From Erysipelotrichaceae bacterium (lineage in GTDB: Bacteria; Bacillota_I; Bacilli_A; Erysipelotrichales; Erysipelotrichaceae): 64,000 bases of DNA. The translations under genes and the position numbers were made by a program. The DNA lies in the NCBI GenBank assembly GCA_030694975.1, contig JAUYTU010000013.1, positions 1 to 64,000 on the forward strand, given 5' to 3'. Position 1 is the first letter of the stretch. The number at the start of each line of letters is the position of its first letter. Below are positions 49,370 through 58,380 of this stretch, piece after piece. Under the pieces are notes generated by a model. The model was not told the origin of the DNA and did no database searches. It saw only the letters and a list, made by a program, of their open reading frames with translations.

Positions 49370-50053
49370 TCAGAATTGCTCTTTATTTTTTAGAATCTTC
49401 GATATGGTCGACTCACTGATTCCGCCAAACAAAACCCCTAACTGCTTCATCGAACAATTTGTCTGTCGATGCAGACGAGCGATACATTCATTGCGCAGAT
49501 GCTTATCTTTCTTCAAATCATCATCACAACAGCCATTGTCTTTCATCCACGCATCCAAAATAAGTGTGGCACCATCGATGTCTGAAGTCTTTTTCTCTTG
49601 GGTTATTTCAACACTTGTCTGATGTATATTGGCAAGCCAATCCAATGATTGCTGTGAAGTGTCATCGTAAAAACAAAAACTGTTATACGATGAATCTGAC
49701 TTTTGATTGATACGATTTACCTCAGCTACGACCTCTTCCTTCGAGTGAAGAGGCGTACTTTTAAAGCGCTGGGTAAAAAGTTTCTTATCTGCTTTGCGAT
49801 ATAATGCATAAGCAATTGATATTGATGATAGAATACTGGAAATATTCTTATCGTTTACATCAAGAATGATTTTAAACCCGTGATCAGAGAGTAAGCAAAA
49901 AGCATAACAATGAAACCCATACTTTCGCTGGGTAGCTTTGATAGTTTCCATCATGCTTTGTCGATCAAGATCATTTCGAAACAAGATTTGCTCACTTACC
50001 TGATTGATCGCATAAATCGATGTCATCTGATTTTTGCGTGCTATACGTGCCAT
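49370..50053 (-). CDS. RAYT/REP-associated transposase homologue, catalytic HUH lost
   Basis: The 227-residue protein follows the REP-associated tyrosine transposase (Y1) layout: IARKNQMTSIYAINQVSEQI, FRNDLDRQSMMETIKATQRK, KKLFTQRFKS. However the HUH motif position reads LLSDHGFKIIL, so the second His is Phe, and the tyrosine-bearing IHxNPV-type segment is degenerate. The C terminus (about 180-227) is the DnaA-like HTH, MKQLGVLFGGISESTISKIL. Likely a DNA-binding relic or domesticated protein. ATG at 50053 with GGGGTGA upstream. Confidence 0.85.
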   Translation of the reverse strand: MARIARKNQMTSIYAINQVSEQILFRNDLDRQSMMETIKATQRKYGFHCYAFCLLSDHGFKIILDVNDKNISSILSSISIAYALYRKADKKLFTQRFKSTPLHSKEEVVAEVNRINQKSDSSYNSFCFYDDTSQQSLDWLANIHQTSVEITQEKKTSDIDGATLILDAWMKDNGCCDDDLKKDKHLRNECIARLHRQTNCSMKQLGVLFGGISESTISKILKNKEQF

Positions 50054-50135
50054 ATCATCACCCCATCGAAATATAACATACTCGACAAAATAATTCAAGT
50101 AATGTCCCCGAAAGAAAAGAACCGGATGTACGGTT

Positions 50136-51665
50136 CTACTTTCCCTTTAGTAAGGTATTGAAAATGCCACGGGCAATTTGTCGGCCAAGCGAACTGCTCA
50201 TCGTACCCATAAAGGACTTAGCCATTTTTGAAACTTCGCTTTGAGAAGTTCGTGCCGATGCTCTTTTAGATTTCTCGAGTCTTTCACGTTCTCTCTCTAC
50301 GCGGATTCGTTCTTTTTCAAGGGCTACTTCTTCTTTTCTTTGATTGATCTCAGCTACAGCCTGCTTTTCGGCATTCTCTTTAACAGCCATCTGCGCGCGC
50401 AACATTTCATATGCGGATTCCTTATCCACAACCTGATGATACTTATAGTAAAATGGTGAATTCTGAATCAAATCATTGCGCTTGATCGCATCAATTACAC
50501 CAAACTTACTGTGTGGCGGAGCAATCAAGGCACGCTCAACCATACTTGGCCGTCCTTCTTCATCCAACATTGAAACCAGTGCCTCGCCCGTTTTTAAGTC
50601 GGTCATGACCATGGGAATATCAATGCTCGGATTTTGTCTAAATGTTTGAGACATGGCAACGATCGCTTTTTGCTCTTTCGGCGTATAGGCACGAATGGCG
50701 TGCTGAATGCGATTGCCCAATTGTCCTAAAACCGTTTCGGGAATATCGATCGGATTTTGCGTGACAAAGTAAACGCCGACTCCTTTGGAACGAATCAAAC
50801 GGACCACCAACTCAATTTTGTCTTGAAGTGCTTTGGGGGCATCATCAAATAATAAATGAGCTTCATCAAAGAAGAACACCAACTTCGGTTTATCCACATC
50901 ACCGACTTCCGGTAACTGTTCAAACAATTCCGCCAATAGCCACAGTAAAAATGTCGAATAAAGGGCAGGGGACATCATGAGTCTCTCACAAGCTAAGACA
51001 TTGATAAATCCCTTCTCATAACTGTCAACTTTCATTAAATCCTTGATATCGAGTGCCGGCTCAGCGAAGAAGTGGTCACCACCCTGATCTTGCAGAGTTA
51101 AAAGTGATCGCTGAATCGCGCCAATGGACTGCTTGGAAATATTTCCATATTCCGTTGTAAACTGATCGGCATTATCACCGACAAACTGCAACATACTGCG
51201 CAAATCCTTTAAATCAATCAATAACAACTCATTATCATCCGCAACCCTGAACGTAACATTAAGCACTCCGGCCTGAACATCATTAAGACCTAGAATCCTT
51301 GCTAACAGAAGCGGTCCCATTTCGGATATGGTCGTTCGCATCGGATGACCCAATTCACCGAATACATCCCACAAACGAACCGGGTAAGACTGAAATTTGA
51401 AGTCAGTTAATCCTAAAAAATCCAACCGATCTTGCAATTTCGGATTCATCTCACCGGGTTGAGCGACGGAAGCCAAATCACCTTTAACATCCGCCAGAAA
51501 AACCGGAACACCGATGTCGCTGAAATGCTCAGCTAAAACCTTCAATGATATGGTTTTCCCGGTACCGGTCGCACCGGCGATCATGCCATGGCGATTGGCC
51601 ATTCTTGATAACAAAAATACTTCTTTGTCACCTTTACCGACAAACATTTTTACAGATTGATTCAT
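50136..51665 (-). CDS. HerA-like ATPase (DUF853 family)
   Basis: The 509-residue ATPase has Walker [13 protein letters not shown] (about 31-42), Walker [18 protein letters not shown], sensor [20 protein letters not shown], and a long basic coiled-coil near the C terminus ([20 protein letters not shown]). The DUF853 HerA-like group is thought to be a DNA-translocating ATPase, related to virus packaging/HerA-NurA. No nuclease partner is next to it. AAAGGAG site; divergent from the AraC-type gene. Confidence 0.9.
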   Translation of the reverse strand: MNQSVKMFVGKGDKEVFLLSRMANRHGMIAGATGTGKTISLKVLAEHFSDIGVPVFLADVKGDLASVAQPGEMNPKLQDRLDFLGLTDFKFQSYPVRLWDVFGELGHPMRTTISEMGPLLLARILGLNDVQAGVLNVTFRVADDNELLLIDLKDLRSMLQFVGDNADQFTTEYGNISKQSIGAIQRSLLTLQDQGGDHFFAEPALDIKDLMKVDSYEKGFINVLACERLMMSPALYSTFLLWLLAELFEQLPEVGDVDKPKLVFFFDEAHLLFDDAPKALQDKIELVVRLIRSKGVGVYFVTQNPIDIPETVLGQLGNRIQHAIRAYTPKEQKAIVAMSQTFRQNPSIDIPMVMTDLKTGEALVSMLDEEGRPSMVERALIAPPHSKFGVIDAIKRNDLIQNSPFYYKYHQVVDKESAYEMLRAQMAVKENAEKQAVAEINQRKEEVALEKERIRVERERERLEKSKRASARTSQSEVSKMAKSFMGTMSSSLGRQIARGIFNTLLKGK

Positions 51666-51800
51666 TTGTTGACTCCTTTATCGTATATACTGATATTATA
51701 AATCCTAAACAAACCGCTTACAATCAGAACACCGAAATCACCGCAATTTTTATCAAGAAATCACAAATAAAACAAGCTATACTTTCTATGAGGTACAACT

Positions 51801-52679
51801 ATGGCACAAAAAAACCTGAAAGATCAAGTGTTGAGGCTTTTAATGTCAACCAATGAAGAACTCACCCTTGATGATATCGCGTTAGAAGTATCCTACTCGA
51901 AATGGTATTTAACGCGCAAATTTAAAGAAGAGACCGGTGAGACGCTGATGAGTTTTGTTAAAAGGACACGTATGATTTGCGCCGCAAATAACATGTTTGA
52001 CAAGAAAATCATGGACGTTGCTTTGGATACCCTCTATCGATCGCATGAGGGGTTCAGTCGGGCTTTCTTTAAAATGTTTGATGTATCGCCGCGTGAATAT
52101 AAACGGAAAATGCGGTTGGACCCTCAATTTGTAGCTAAAACGATGAACGATGTGCGCAAACGCATCGAAGAAGGAGGAATTTTAATGAGTGAAACACCAA
52201 TTCCTGTCTTTGTACAGGTGATTTCTAAGCCCGAGCGACAACTTGTTTGTAAAAAAGGAAAAGTTGCTGAGGATTATTTTGCTTACTGTGAGGAAGTAGG
52301 TTGTGATGTATGGGATACACTTCTGACAATTAAAGAGGCATTGGGTGAGCCCATGGGAATGTGGCTTGGTGAACACTTGGTTGAGAGCGGTACGTCGAAA
52401 TATATCCAGGGTGTGGAAGTGCCATTAAACTTTCAAGGAGATATTCCCTCTGGATTCTCGATGATGCAGCTTCCGGCTTGTGATGTGATGATTTTCCAAG
52501 GACCTCCTTATCCGGATGCCGATTTTTCTGAGGCTATCGGACAGCTTTGGCAGGTTATGGAACACTACGATCCCCGTCGGGTCGGATACGAGTGGGCGGA
52601 TGATTTAGGTGGAAGTTTCCAATTGGAACCACGGGGAGAACGCGGTTATATTGAGGGAAGAACTGTAAAAAGAGTATAA
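51801..52679 (+). CDS. AraC-family regulator with GyrI-like effector domain
   Basis: The 292-residue regulator has an N-terminal AraC-type double HTH (about 1-110: DDIALEVSYSKWYLTRKFKE; DVALDTLYRSHEGFSRAFFK; FDVSPREYKRKM) and a C-terminal GyrI/BmrR-like small-molecule domain (about 130-292: PVFVQVISKPERQLVCKKGK; YIQGVEVPL). It resembles Rob/TipA-type multidrug sensors. AGGT site before the ATG. Targets are unknown; the divergent herA-like gene and downstream DUF1576 operon are candidates. Confidence 0.9.
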   Translation: MAQKNLKDQVLRLLMSTNEELTLDDIALEVSYSKWYLTRKFKEETGETLMSFVKRTRMICAANNMFDKKIMDVALDTLYRSHEGFSRAFFKMFDVSPREYKRKMRLDPQFVAKTMNDVRKRIEEGGILMSETPIPVFVQVISKPERQLVCKKGKVAEDYFAYCEEVGCDVWDTLLTIKEALGEPMGMWLGEHLVESGTSKYIQGVEVPLNFQGDIPSGFSMMQLPACDVMIFQGPPYPDADFSEAIGQLWQVMEHYDPRRVGYEWADDLGGSFQLEPRGERGYIEGRTVKRV

Positions 52680-52703
52680 ACTTGAGAAACAACTAGCAAA
52701 CAT

Positions 52704-52730
52704 CCGCATTTTCTGATATAAATAATGCGG
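52704..52730 (+). promoter_or_regulatory. hairpin before the DUF1576 gene
   Basis: CCGCATT (52704-52710) and AATGCGG (52724-52730) are complementary over 13 nt; the right arm abuts GGGAGTGA, the likely ribosome site of the gene at 52743. It could be an attenuator, an operator for the AraC-type regulator, or a mRNA stability element. Confidence 0.4.
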
Positions 52731-52742
52731 GAGTGATGTATT

Positions 52743-54005
52743 ATGGAATTATTTAACAGGTTAAAGAAGCCGCTGCCAAATCGATTAAGGGTAACGCTTC
52801 TTTTCTATTTTCCGCTTATTTGTTTAATCGGTGTCGTCATAGCGAACGATCCGCAGGTATTAGAAAACTTCATTAAAATTCAGCTGTCACCAGCCATTTT
52901 ACTGACGGATTATCTGGAGATCGGCGGTGTAGCCGCAACTTTACTTAATGTCGGCATGATCGCATTAATGAACATCTTATTGTTTTACCATTTGAAATTG
53001 CCTTATACAGGATTGATGTTTGCGGCATTCTTCACTATTTTCGGATTTTCATTTCTGGGAATGACCCTCGTCAATTTGATTCCGATTTATTTAGGCGGAC
53101 TTCTATACAGCCGATATGCCAAAATCAAATTCCGCTCGATCATAATGTTAAGTGTTTTCGCCGGAACCTTAGGACCGGTTGTCAGTCATTTGATTTTTGG
53201 ATATGGTTTCACTGGAATATTTGCCTGGACCCTGGGAATATCGATGGGTATCGTTTTGGGTTTCTTCGTAATCCCAATTGCCAGACACTTACTGAAGTTC
53301 CACGATGGATTTAATCTATACAATATTGGTTTCGCCTCAGGAATCATCGGTATTATTTTCGTATCTGTAATGAAGTCATTGGGCTATCCAACCGAACGGG
53401 TAGTACTGCTCTATCAAAGTCACAACTCTATTATCTTGGCACTTACTTTGATTTCATGTCTGTATCTGATGACCGTCGGATACTTCGCGGAAGAAGAACT
53501 GATTAAGAAATGGAAGTTAATACTTCCTGTCAGTGGACGTGCCATTTCAGACTTCACTGAACCCGCCGGATTTGGGGCAACTTTGTTCAACATGGGCGTT
53601 GTGGGTTTAATGAGTACTGCTTTGGTGTTAATATTAGGGGGAATAGTCAACGGCTTTACTATGGCTGCAATCTTTACGATTATCGGATTTGGAGCCTTTG
53701 GTAAACATCCGAAAAATATATGGCCGATATTTGCGGGAGCTATATTATCAAGCATGCTGCTTGGTTTGCCTTTAAATTCAACGACAACGTTGGGTTCGAT
53801 ATTGTTTGCGACGACATTAGTGCCAATCGCCGGGGTTTATGGTCCGGGATGGGGAATCGTTGCCGGATTTTTACATGTATTTGTGGTAAGACAAGTCGGG
53901 GATTTCCACGGGGGCTTGAATTTATATAATAACGGCTTTGCCGGGGGACTGGTTGCCGGGGTACTCATCATCATAATCCAAACATTGAAAGGCGGGGAAA
54001 AATGA
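52743..54005 (+). CDS. DUF1576 membrane protein with internal duplication
   Basis: A 420-residue protein with about 12 hydrophobic segments. The two halves are related: DYLEIGGVAATLLNVGMIAL against DFTEPAGFGATLFNMGVVGL, and FHDGFNLYNIGFASGIIG against FHGGLNLYNNGFAGGLVAG. This inverted or tandem repeat suggests a transporter or channel. Family known only as DUF1576. It overlaps the next gene by 4 bp. Confidence 0.88.
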   Translation: MELFNRLKKPLPNRLRVTLLFYFPLICLIGVVIANDPQVLENFIKIQLSPAILLTDYLEIGGVAATLLNVGMIALMNILLFYHLKLPYTGLMFAAFFTIFGFSFLGMTLVNLIPIYLGGLLYSRYAKIKFRSIIMLSVFAGTLGPVVSHLIFGYGFTGIFAWTLGISMGIVLGFFVIPIARHLLKFHDGFNLYNIGFASGIIGIIFVSVMKSLGYPTERVVLLYQSHNSIILALTLISCLYLMTVGYFAEEELIKKWKLILPVSGRAISDFTEPAGFGATLFNMGVVGLMSTALVLILGGIVNGFTMAAIFTIIGFGAFGKHPKNIWPIFAGAILSSMLLGLPLNSTTTLGSILFATTLVPIAGVYGPGWGIVAGFLHVFVVRQVGDFHGGLNLYNNGFAGGLVAGVLIIIIQTLKGGEK

Positions 54006-54349
54006 GGACACACGTTAAACGCATAGCAAGTATTGCTGATGAAATCATGACTTTTCTATTGTTAGAGAATTTTTCAACGTTATCATTAACGATTGTTCCT
54101 GAAGGCAAAGTCACAACCTTTCGATTTGTAAGTGAGAACTGTTCAATGCCACAAGAGAAGCTGGATGAAATACTGGAAGTTTTGAATCAACCAAGACAAA
54201 TTGAACTAGAAACTTACTATTGGTCACTGCTTGGGGAAAGCGGTGCTGATATGTCACTAAGTGTTGTCGGAAGGATGATCGACTCAGCCCATGGCCATTT
54301 TGAAAACGGCTCTGTGGTACTCACTTTCACCAGAGAAGAAATCGAATGA
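54002..54349 (+). CDS. small soluble protein coupled to DUF1576 and hflX, unknown
   Basis: A 115-residue cytoplasmic protein. The layout (helix, two strands TLSLTIVPEGKVTTFRFV, helix EKLDEILEVLNQPRQIELET, strand GHFENGSVVLTFTRE) is compact alpha/beta. No family recognised. It overlaps DUF1576 and hflX by 4 bp each, so three genes are translationally coupled and it may be a cytosolic partner of the membrane protein. Confidence 0.75.
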   Translation: MRTHVKRIASIADEIMTFLLLENFSTLSLTIVPEGKVTTFRFVSENCSMPQEKLDEILEVLNQPRQIELETYYWSLLGESGADMSLSVVGRMIDSAHGHFENGSVVLTFTREEIE

Positions 54350-55644
54350 ATATTGAAAAGCAACTGAATATCGAAAAGCAACTGAACATTGAAAAGCAAC
54401 GTGTTGTAATTCTGGGGATTAAAGATACATCAGCAAGCAATTTTAATCGTGCCATGGAAGAATTAGTCAATTTGGCATCCGCTTGTGATATGGAGGTGGT
54501 TGCTTCCTTTCAGCAAGTCGCTTCGACGGGGTCATCAACGTATATTGGCAGTGGTAAGATTGAAGAAATCAAGAGTTTTTGCTCAGAAAACGACGTAGGT
54601 ACAGTCATAACCCTCCATGAGCTTTCGCCATCACAATTGCGCAACTTGGATGAAGCACTCGACTTGGCTGTGTTTGATCGAACAGCTCTTATATTGGAAA
54701 TTTTCGCCCGCAGAGCAAAAAGTAAGGAAGCCAAATTACAAGTCGATGTGGCACGATTACAATATGAAATGCCACGTATGATTGGCAGTTATACGGCTTT
54801 AAGCCGTCAAGCCGGTTCACAAGGTGCGATGCGCAGTCGTGGTACCGGTGAAACGAAACTGGAATTGGACCGTCGTCGTATCGAACGTCAGATTCATGAG
54901 ATGAATCAGGACTTACAGTTGATTGCTCAACAGCGTCAGGTTCAGCGTAGAAAACGCAAAAAACAAGGATTGTATAATGTAGCTTTGGTCGGCTATACCA
55001 ATGCCGGTAAAAGTACCTTAATGAATCGTTTGATTTCAATCAGTCAGAATGGAATGGCCGAAAAAGAGGTTTATGTTAAAGATCAACTCTTTGCTACGTT
55101 GGAGACCTCCGTTCGGAATATTCACATTCCGCCCTATCCGCCATTTATCCTATCAGATACGGTCGGATTTGTCAGTGAACTGCCACATCAGCTGATTAAA
55201 GCGTTTCATTCAACCTTAGAAGAAGCTATCGAGGCAGATATTTTATTGCATGTCGTGGACTATTCCGATTCTGATCATCAAGTTCATATAGACACAACCC
55301 GTGAAACTTTGCGTGATATCGGAGCGGGACTGATTGAAGAGATTCTGGTTTTGAATAAAAGTGATATGACAACGGATACAATCATGCCCAATGGTCATAG
55401 CAGTATAAAAATTTCTGCTCTAACGGGAGATGGTGTAGACGAATTAGTCAAAACGCTGTTTGACTTTCGCTTTCAAAGTGATAGCATGGAAATCTTATTA
55501 CCCTATGATCGAATGGACATGCTGTTCTTAATTCAGGAAGAATGCATGACGCTGACTTCCATGGAGGAAGAAGAAGGGTACTTGATGACCATTAAAGGAC
55601 CGGCCCATATATTGAACAGACTGAAGGCATTTAAAACGGAATAG
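54346..55644 (+). CDS. hflX: ribosome-associated GTPase HflX
   Basis: The 432-residue GTPase splits stalled 70S ribosomes and aids recovery from stress. It has the HflX N-terminal domain (about 17-190), with QVASTGSSTYIGSGKIEEIK and SHRRGTGE-type RSRGTGETKLELDRR, then the G domain: G1 GYTNAGKSTLMN, G3 DTVGFVSELPHQLI, G4 NKSD, G5 SALTGDG. The first residues consist of three tandem NIEKQ units preceding RVVILG. ATG overlaps the previous gene by 4 bp. Confidence 0.95.
   Translation: MNIEKQLNIEKQLNIEKQRVVILGIKDTSASNFNRAMEELVNLASACDMEVVASFQQVASTGSSTYIGSGKIEEIKSFCSENDVGTVITLHELSPSQLRNLDEALDLAVFDRTALILEIFARRAKSKEAKLQVDVARLQYEMPRMIGSYTALSRQAGSQGAMRSRGTGETKLELDRRRIERQIHEMNQDLQLIAQQRQVQRRKRKKQGLYNVALVGYTNAGKSTLMNRLISISQNGMAEKEVYVKDQLFATLETSVRNIHIPPYPPFILSDTVGFVSELPHQLIKAFHSTLEEAIEADILLHVVDYSDSDHQVHIDTTRETLRDIGAGLIEEILVLNKSDMTTDTIMPNGHSSIKISALTGDGVDELVKTLFDFRFQSDSMEILLPYDRMDMLFLIQEECMTLTSMEEEEGYLMTIKGPAHILNRLKAFKTE
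54349..54402 (+). repeat. three 18-bp tandem repeats at the hflX start
   Basis: AATATTGAAAAGCAACTG and two near-identical units (one T-to-C change, one unit ending CGT after AACATT) encode NIEKQL NIEKQL NIEKQR. This is an in-frame minisatellite just after the ATG, able to change length by slippage without frameshift. Confidence 0.8.
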
Positions 55645-55647
55645 AAT

Positions 55648-55685
55648 AAAAAAAGTGATATCCCACAGGACATCACTTTTTTTTT
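55648..55685. terminator. bidirectional terminator between hflX and the YckD-like gene
   Basis: AAAAAAAGTGAT and ATCACTTTTTTT with TCC/GGA extension pair with one mismatch; long A and T flanks allow use on both strands. Confidence 0.85.
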
Positions 55686-56094
55686 AACGGTTACCGCGTC
55701 GACCTTGACCGCCGAAACCACCATTACCACCCATTCTCATCCCGCCGAAACCTTGATTGGTACCATCACCGGTACAATCGGCCTGACGTGCTTCCATCTC
55801 AACTTTCAGCGCATCCGCTTCTGCTTGTGTCAGAAAGCCATCCGAAACTCTTTGTTCGAGGATTTCTGTGCGCCTTTCCGTCATGTAAACTTTGAATTCA
55901 TCCAATTTATCCGCATCCAATGCTATCTGACCCATATGGAATCCTTGTCCGCGTAGCTCAATGATTTCTTCCGGTGTTTTACCAGCTAGTTTTCCAACAA
56001 AATCCCACGCATCATCATTTCCGGTAGCCATAGCACCGACAAGAGTCAGTGATAAACCAACCAATACCATTAATGTAATAAATAACTTTTTCAT
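55684..56094 (-). CDS. secreted YckD/DUF2680-like protein with Gly-rich tail
   Basis: The 136-residue protein has a signal peptide (cleavage probably at AMA-TG). The middle contains RRTEILEQRVSDGFLTQAEA, matching the DUF2680 pattern, followed by EMEARQADCTGDG and a C-terminal Gly/Arg-rich tail (FGGMRMGGNGGFGGQGRRGN). It is likely a small extracellular or wall-associated protein. Strong AGGAGA site. It is divergent from the OmpR-type system and shares its TTATGAC array, so is the probable main target. Confidence 0.82.
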   Translation of the reverse strand: MKKLFITLMVLVGLSLTLVGAMATGNDDAWDFVGKLAGKTPEEIIELRGQGFHMGQIALDADKLDEFKVYMTERRTEILEQRVSDGFLTQAEADALKVEMEARQADCTGDGTNQGFGGMRMGGNGGFGGQGRRGNR

Positions 56095-56146
56095 AGAAAC
56101 ATCTCCTGTTCTCAGTATTACTGAATGACTATAGTTTATAATTAAG

Positions 56147-56219
56147 TTATGACGAAATTATGACAAAATTTGGGTATTTATGTGATATTCTATCTTTTTT
56201 CGTCATCGAAAAGTCATAA
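56147..56219. promoter_or_regulatory. mirrored TTATGAC repeat array between divergent genes
   Basis: Plus strand: TTATGACGAAA (56147-56157) then TTATGACAAAA (56158-56168), an 11-bp tandem. Minus strand: TTATGAC at 56219-56213 and ATGAC at 56206-56202, also 11 bp apart. The two tandems face each other across a 33-bp AT-rich core. Eleven-base tandems are typical sites for OmpR-type response regulators; the gene at 56252 is the natural candidate. Confidence 0.7.
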
Positions 56220-56251
56220 TTCAGTGATAAACTCTAAGTGAGGTGATTTAG

Positions 56252-56941
56252 ATGAAAAAAATACTGATTGCGGATGACAATCCCTCGATCGTCAATATCC
56301 TGAGTGATTATGTTAAAAAGGAACAAATGAATGTTAAAACGGTATCCGATGGCGAAGCAGCATTGTCCGTCTTTTATCAGTGGCAACCCGATATGATCCT
56401 GCTTGATGTCATGATGCCAAAAATGGACGGGTTTTCGGTATGCAAAGAAATCCGCCGTACCTCAATGGTGCCGATTATCATGATTACTGCTCGCAGTGAA
56501 GACTTTGATAAAATCATGGGATTGGACATCGGAGCCGATGATTACATCGTCAAGCCATTTTCGCCTAAAGAAATCATCGCACGCATCCACGCCATTTTCA
56601 GACGAGTCGAATCAAAATCTGATAATCGCAAGATTATACGATTGCACTCGTTGATGATTGATGAAACATCCTATCAGGCGAGTATCAATGATACACCCCT
56701 CAATCTGACAAAAAAGGAATTTGAGCTGCTGACCACCTTGGCCGCCAATCCCAATCAAGTATTCTCCCGCGAACATTTACTGGAAAGATGTTGGGGATTT
56801 GATTATATCGGCGATGACCGTACGGTGGATGCTCATATTAAACGCTTGCGCGCAAAATGTGATGCTGTTGAACACGTAGGTTGGCAAATCATTACGATAT
56901 GGGGAGTCGGTTATAAAATGGAGGACACCCATGAAAAGTAA
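56252..56941 (+). CDS. OmpR/PhoB-type response regulator
   Basis: The 229-residue regulator has an N-terminal receiver (D8/D9, phosphoacceptor D52 in ILLDVMMP, T/K in MITARSED and DDYIVKPFS) and a C-terminal winged helix (about 130-229: LTKKEFELLTTLAANPNQVF, GDDRTVDAHIKRLRAKC). AGTGAGGTGA site 10 nt upstream. It overlaps the kinase by 11 bp and probably autoregulates via the TTATGAC array. Confidence 0.95.
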   Translation: MKKILIADDNPSIVNILSDYVKKEQMNVKTVSDGEAALSVFYQWQPDMILLDVMMPKMDGFSVCKEIRRTSMVPIIMITARSEDFDKIMGLDIGADDYIVKPFSPKEIIARIHAIFRRVESKSDNRKIIRLHSLMIDETSYQASINDTPLNLTKKEFELLTTLAANPNQVFSREHLLERCWGFDYIGDDRTVDAHIKRLRAKCDAVEHVGWQIITIWGVGYKMEDTHEK

Positions 56942-58349
56942 AATATCTAAAAAGCTGATCCTTTATTTCGGCAGTACGTTGCTGGTATTCACTGTGATAA
57001 TCGGCGGCATCTTTTTGCTGGTTTTTCGTAACTACGTACTATCGGACAATGAAGAAAAACTGAAAGATAAAGCACTGACAATCGCAACGACCATCTCCGA
57101 ATCATCGGATCAATTGCGACCGACCGGCGGTATGGGGATGTTGTTGAGAACCCTCTACGGCAACGGAAATGAGGATGTCTGGGTCATCAACAGCGATTAT
57201 TCCATCGTTACTCGCCGAATGGGTCAACAAAATTCCATTACATTCAACCAGCTTCCCGAAAGCGCTCAGCAAGTCGTTGAAAATGTTTTGGGCGGAGAGA
57301 CTCAGTTAAGTGAAGATTTTTCATCTTTTCTTGATGGATCATCGATGACCGTCGCCACTCCGCTATTCGATACATCCGGTAAAATCGCCGGAGCTGTGCT
57401 GGTCCATACACAGATCACCGGACTGAATGCCGGATATCAGGCCGCCGTGTGGATTATGGGTCTCAGTTTGCTGTTTGCACTGGCCATTGCTGTGGTTATG
57501 GGAACTTTCCTGTCATTATCATTTAGCCGACCGCTGAATCAAATGGCCTCGATGGCAACGGAATTAAGTGAAGGCAACCTGACTGTCCGAAACCGGATTG
57601 AACAAGAGGATGAGGTCGGGCAGTTAGCAAATAATCTGAATTCTTTAGCCATAAAACTACAACAAAGCGATCTGCAGCGGGAACAACTCAATCAAATTCG
57701 CAAGGATTTTATGGCCACCGTATCGCATGAATTAAAAACGCCGTTAACTGTCTTACAAGGATCACTGGAAGCACTGATGGAGAAAGTTGCTCACCGACCG
57801 GATCAAATCGAACGCTACTATCAACAAATGCATGATGAGACCTTGGCATTAAGTCGTCTGACCGATGATCTCCTGGAATTGACGCGATTGTCGAGTTCAG
57901 ATTTTTCCATTGAGAAAACGGCAATAGCCCTAGCAGGTCCTTTACATAGTGCTTTAGAAGCCGCCAAAATTAAGGGGAAAAGCAAGAATATTACATGGAA
58001 TGTATCACTTTCAGATTTATCGCAAATTGATGCGGATGAAGGCAGGATACGACAGTTACTTTTAATTTTACTCGACAATGCGATAAAATTCTCCAATCCA
58101 GAGAGTGCGATCGATGTCAGTGCCAAGGGTAACGTTGTATGTATTTGTGATCATGGACATGGAATACACCCCGACGACTTACCATACATATTCGACCGTT
58201 TTTATCGTAATAAAGATGCTGGGTTTGCCGGTACCGGGTTGGGATTGGCGATTGCCGAACAAATTGCTAAACGTCACGATGTAAACATCGAAGTTACCAG
58301 TCAACCCCATGTTCAGACCTGTTTTACGCTGACTTTTACGAGTAATTAA
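56931..58349 (+). CDS. sensor histidine kinase with HAMP domain
   Basis: The 472-residue kinase has a first membrane helix (about 8-34), an extracellular loop of roughly 130 residues, a second helix (about 166-192), HAMP (about 193-245: RPLNQMASMATELSEGNLTV), HisKA with VSHELKTPLTV, and HATPase with N (LDNAIKFSN), G1 (CDHGHGI) and G2 (GTGLGLAIAEQIAK) boxes. It phosphorylates the regulator at 56252. The loop has no recognisable sensor domain. Confidence 0.94.
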   Translation: MKSKISKKLILYFGSTLLVFTVIIGGIFLLVFRNYVLSDNEEKLKDKALTIATTISESSDQLRPTGGMGMLLRTLYGNGNEDVWVINSDYSIVTRRMGQQNSITFNQLPESAQQVVENVLGGETQLSEDFSSFLDGSSMTVATPLFDTSGKIAGAVLVHTQITGLNAGYQAAVWIMGLSLLFALAIAVVMGTFLSLSFSRPLNQMASMATELSEGNLTVRNRIEQEDEVGQLANNLNSLAIKLQQSDLQREQLNQIRKDFMATVSHELKTPLTVLQGSLEALMEKVAHRPDQIERYYQQMHDETLALSRLTDDLLELTRLSSSDFSIEKTAIALAGPLHSALEAAKIKGKSKNITWNVSLSDLSQIDADEGRIRQLLLILLDNAIKFSNPESAIDVSAKGNVVCICDHGHGIHPDDLPYIFDRFYRNKDAGFAGTGLGLAIAEQIAKRHDVNIEVTSQPHVQTCFTLTFTSN

Positions 58350-58350
58350 A

Positions 58351-58380
58351 AACCCGTCGGCTAATTTTCCGTCGGGTTCT
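58351..58380. terminator. terminator between converging genes
   Basis: AACCCG-T-CGG and CCG-T-CGGGTT pair over CTAATTTT with one mismatch, followed by TTCTCC; on the minus strand the flank is TTTTTAATT. Confidence 0.65.
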
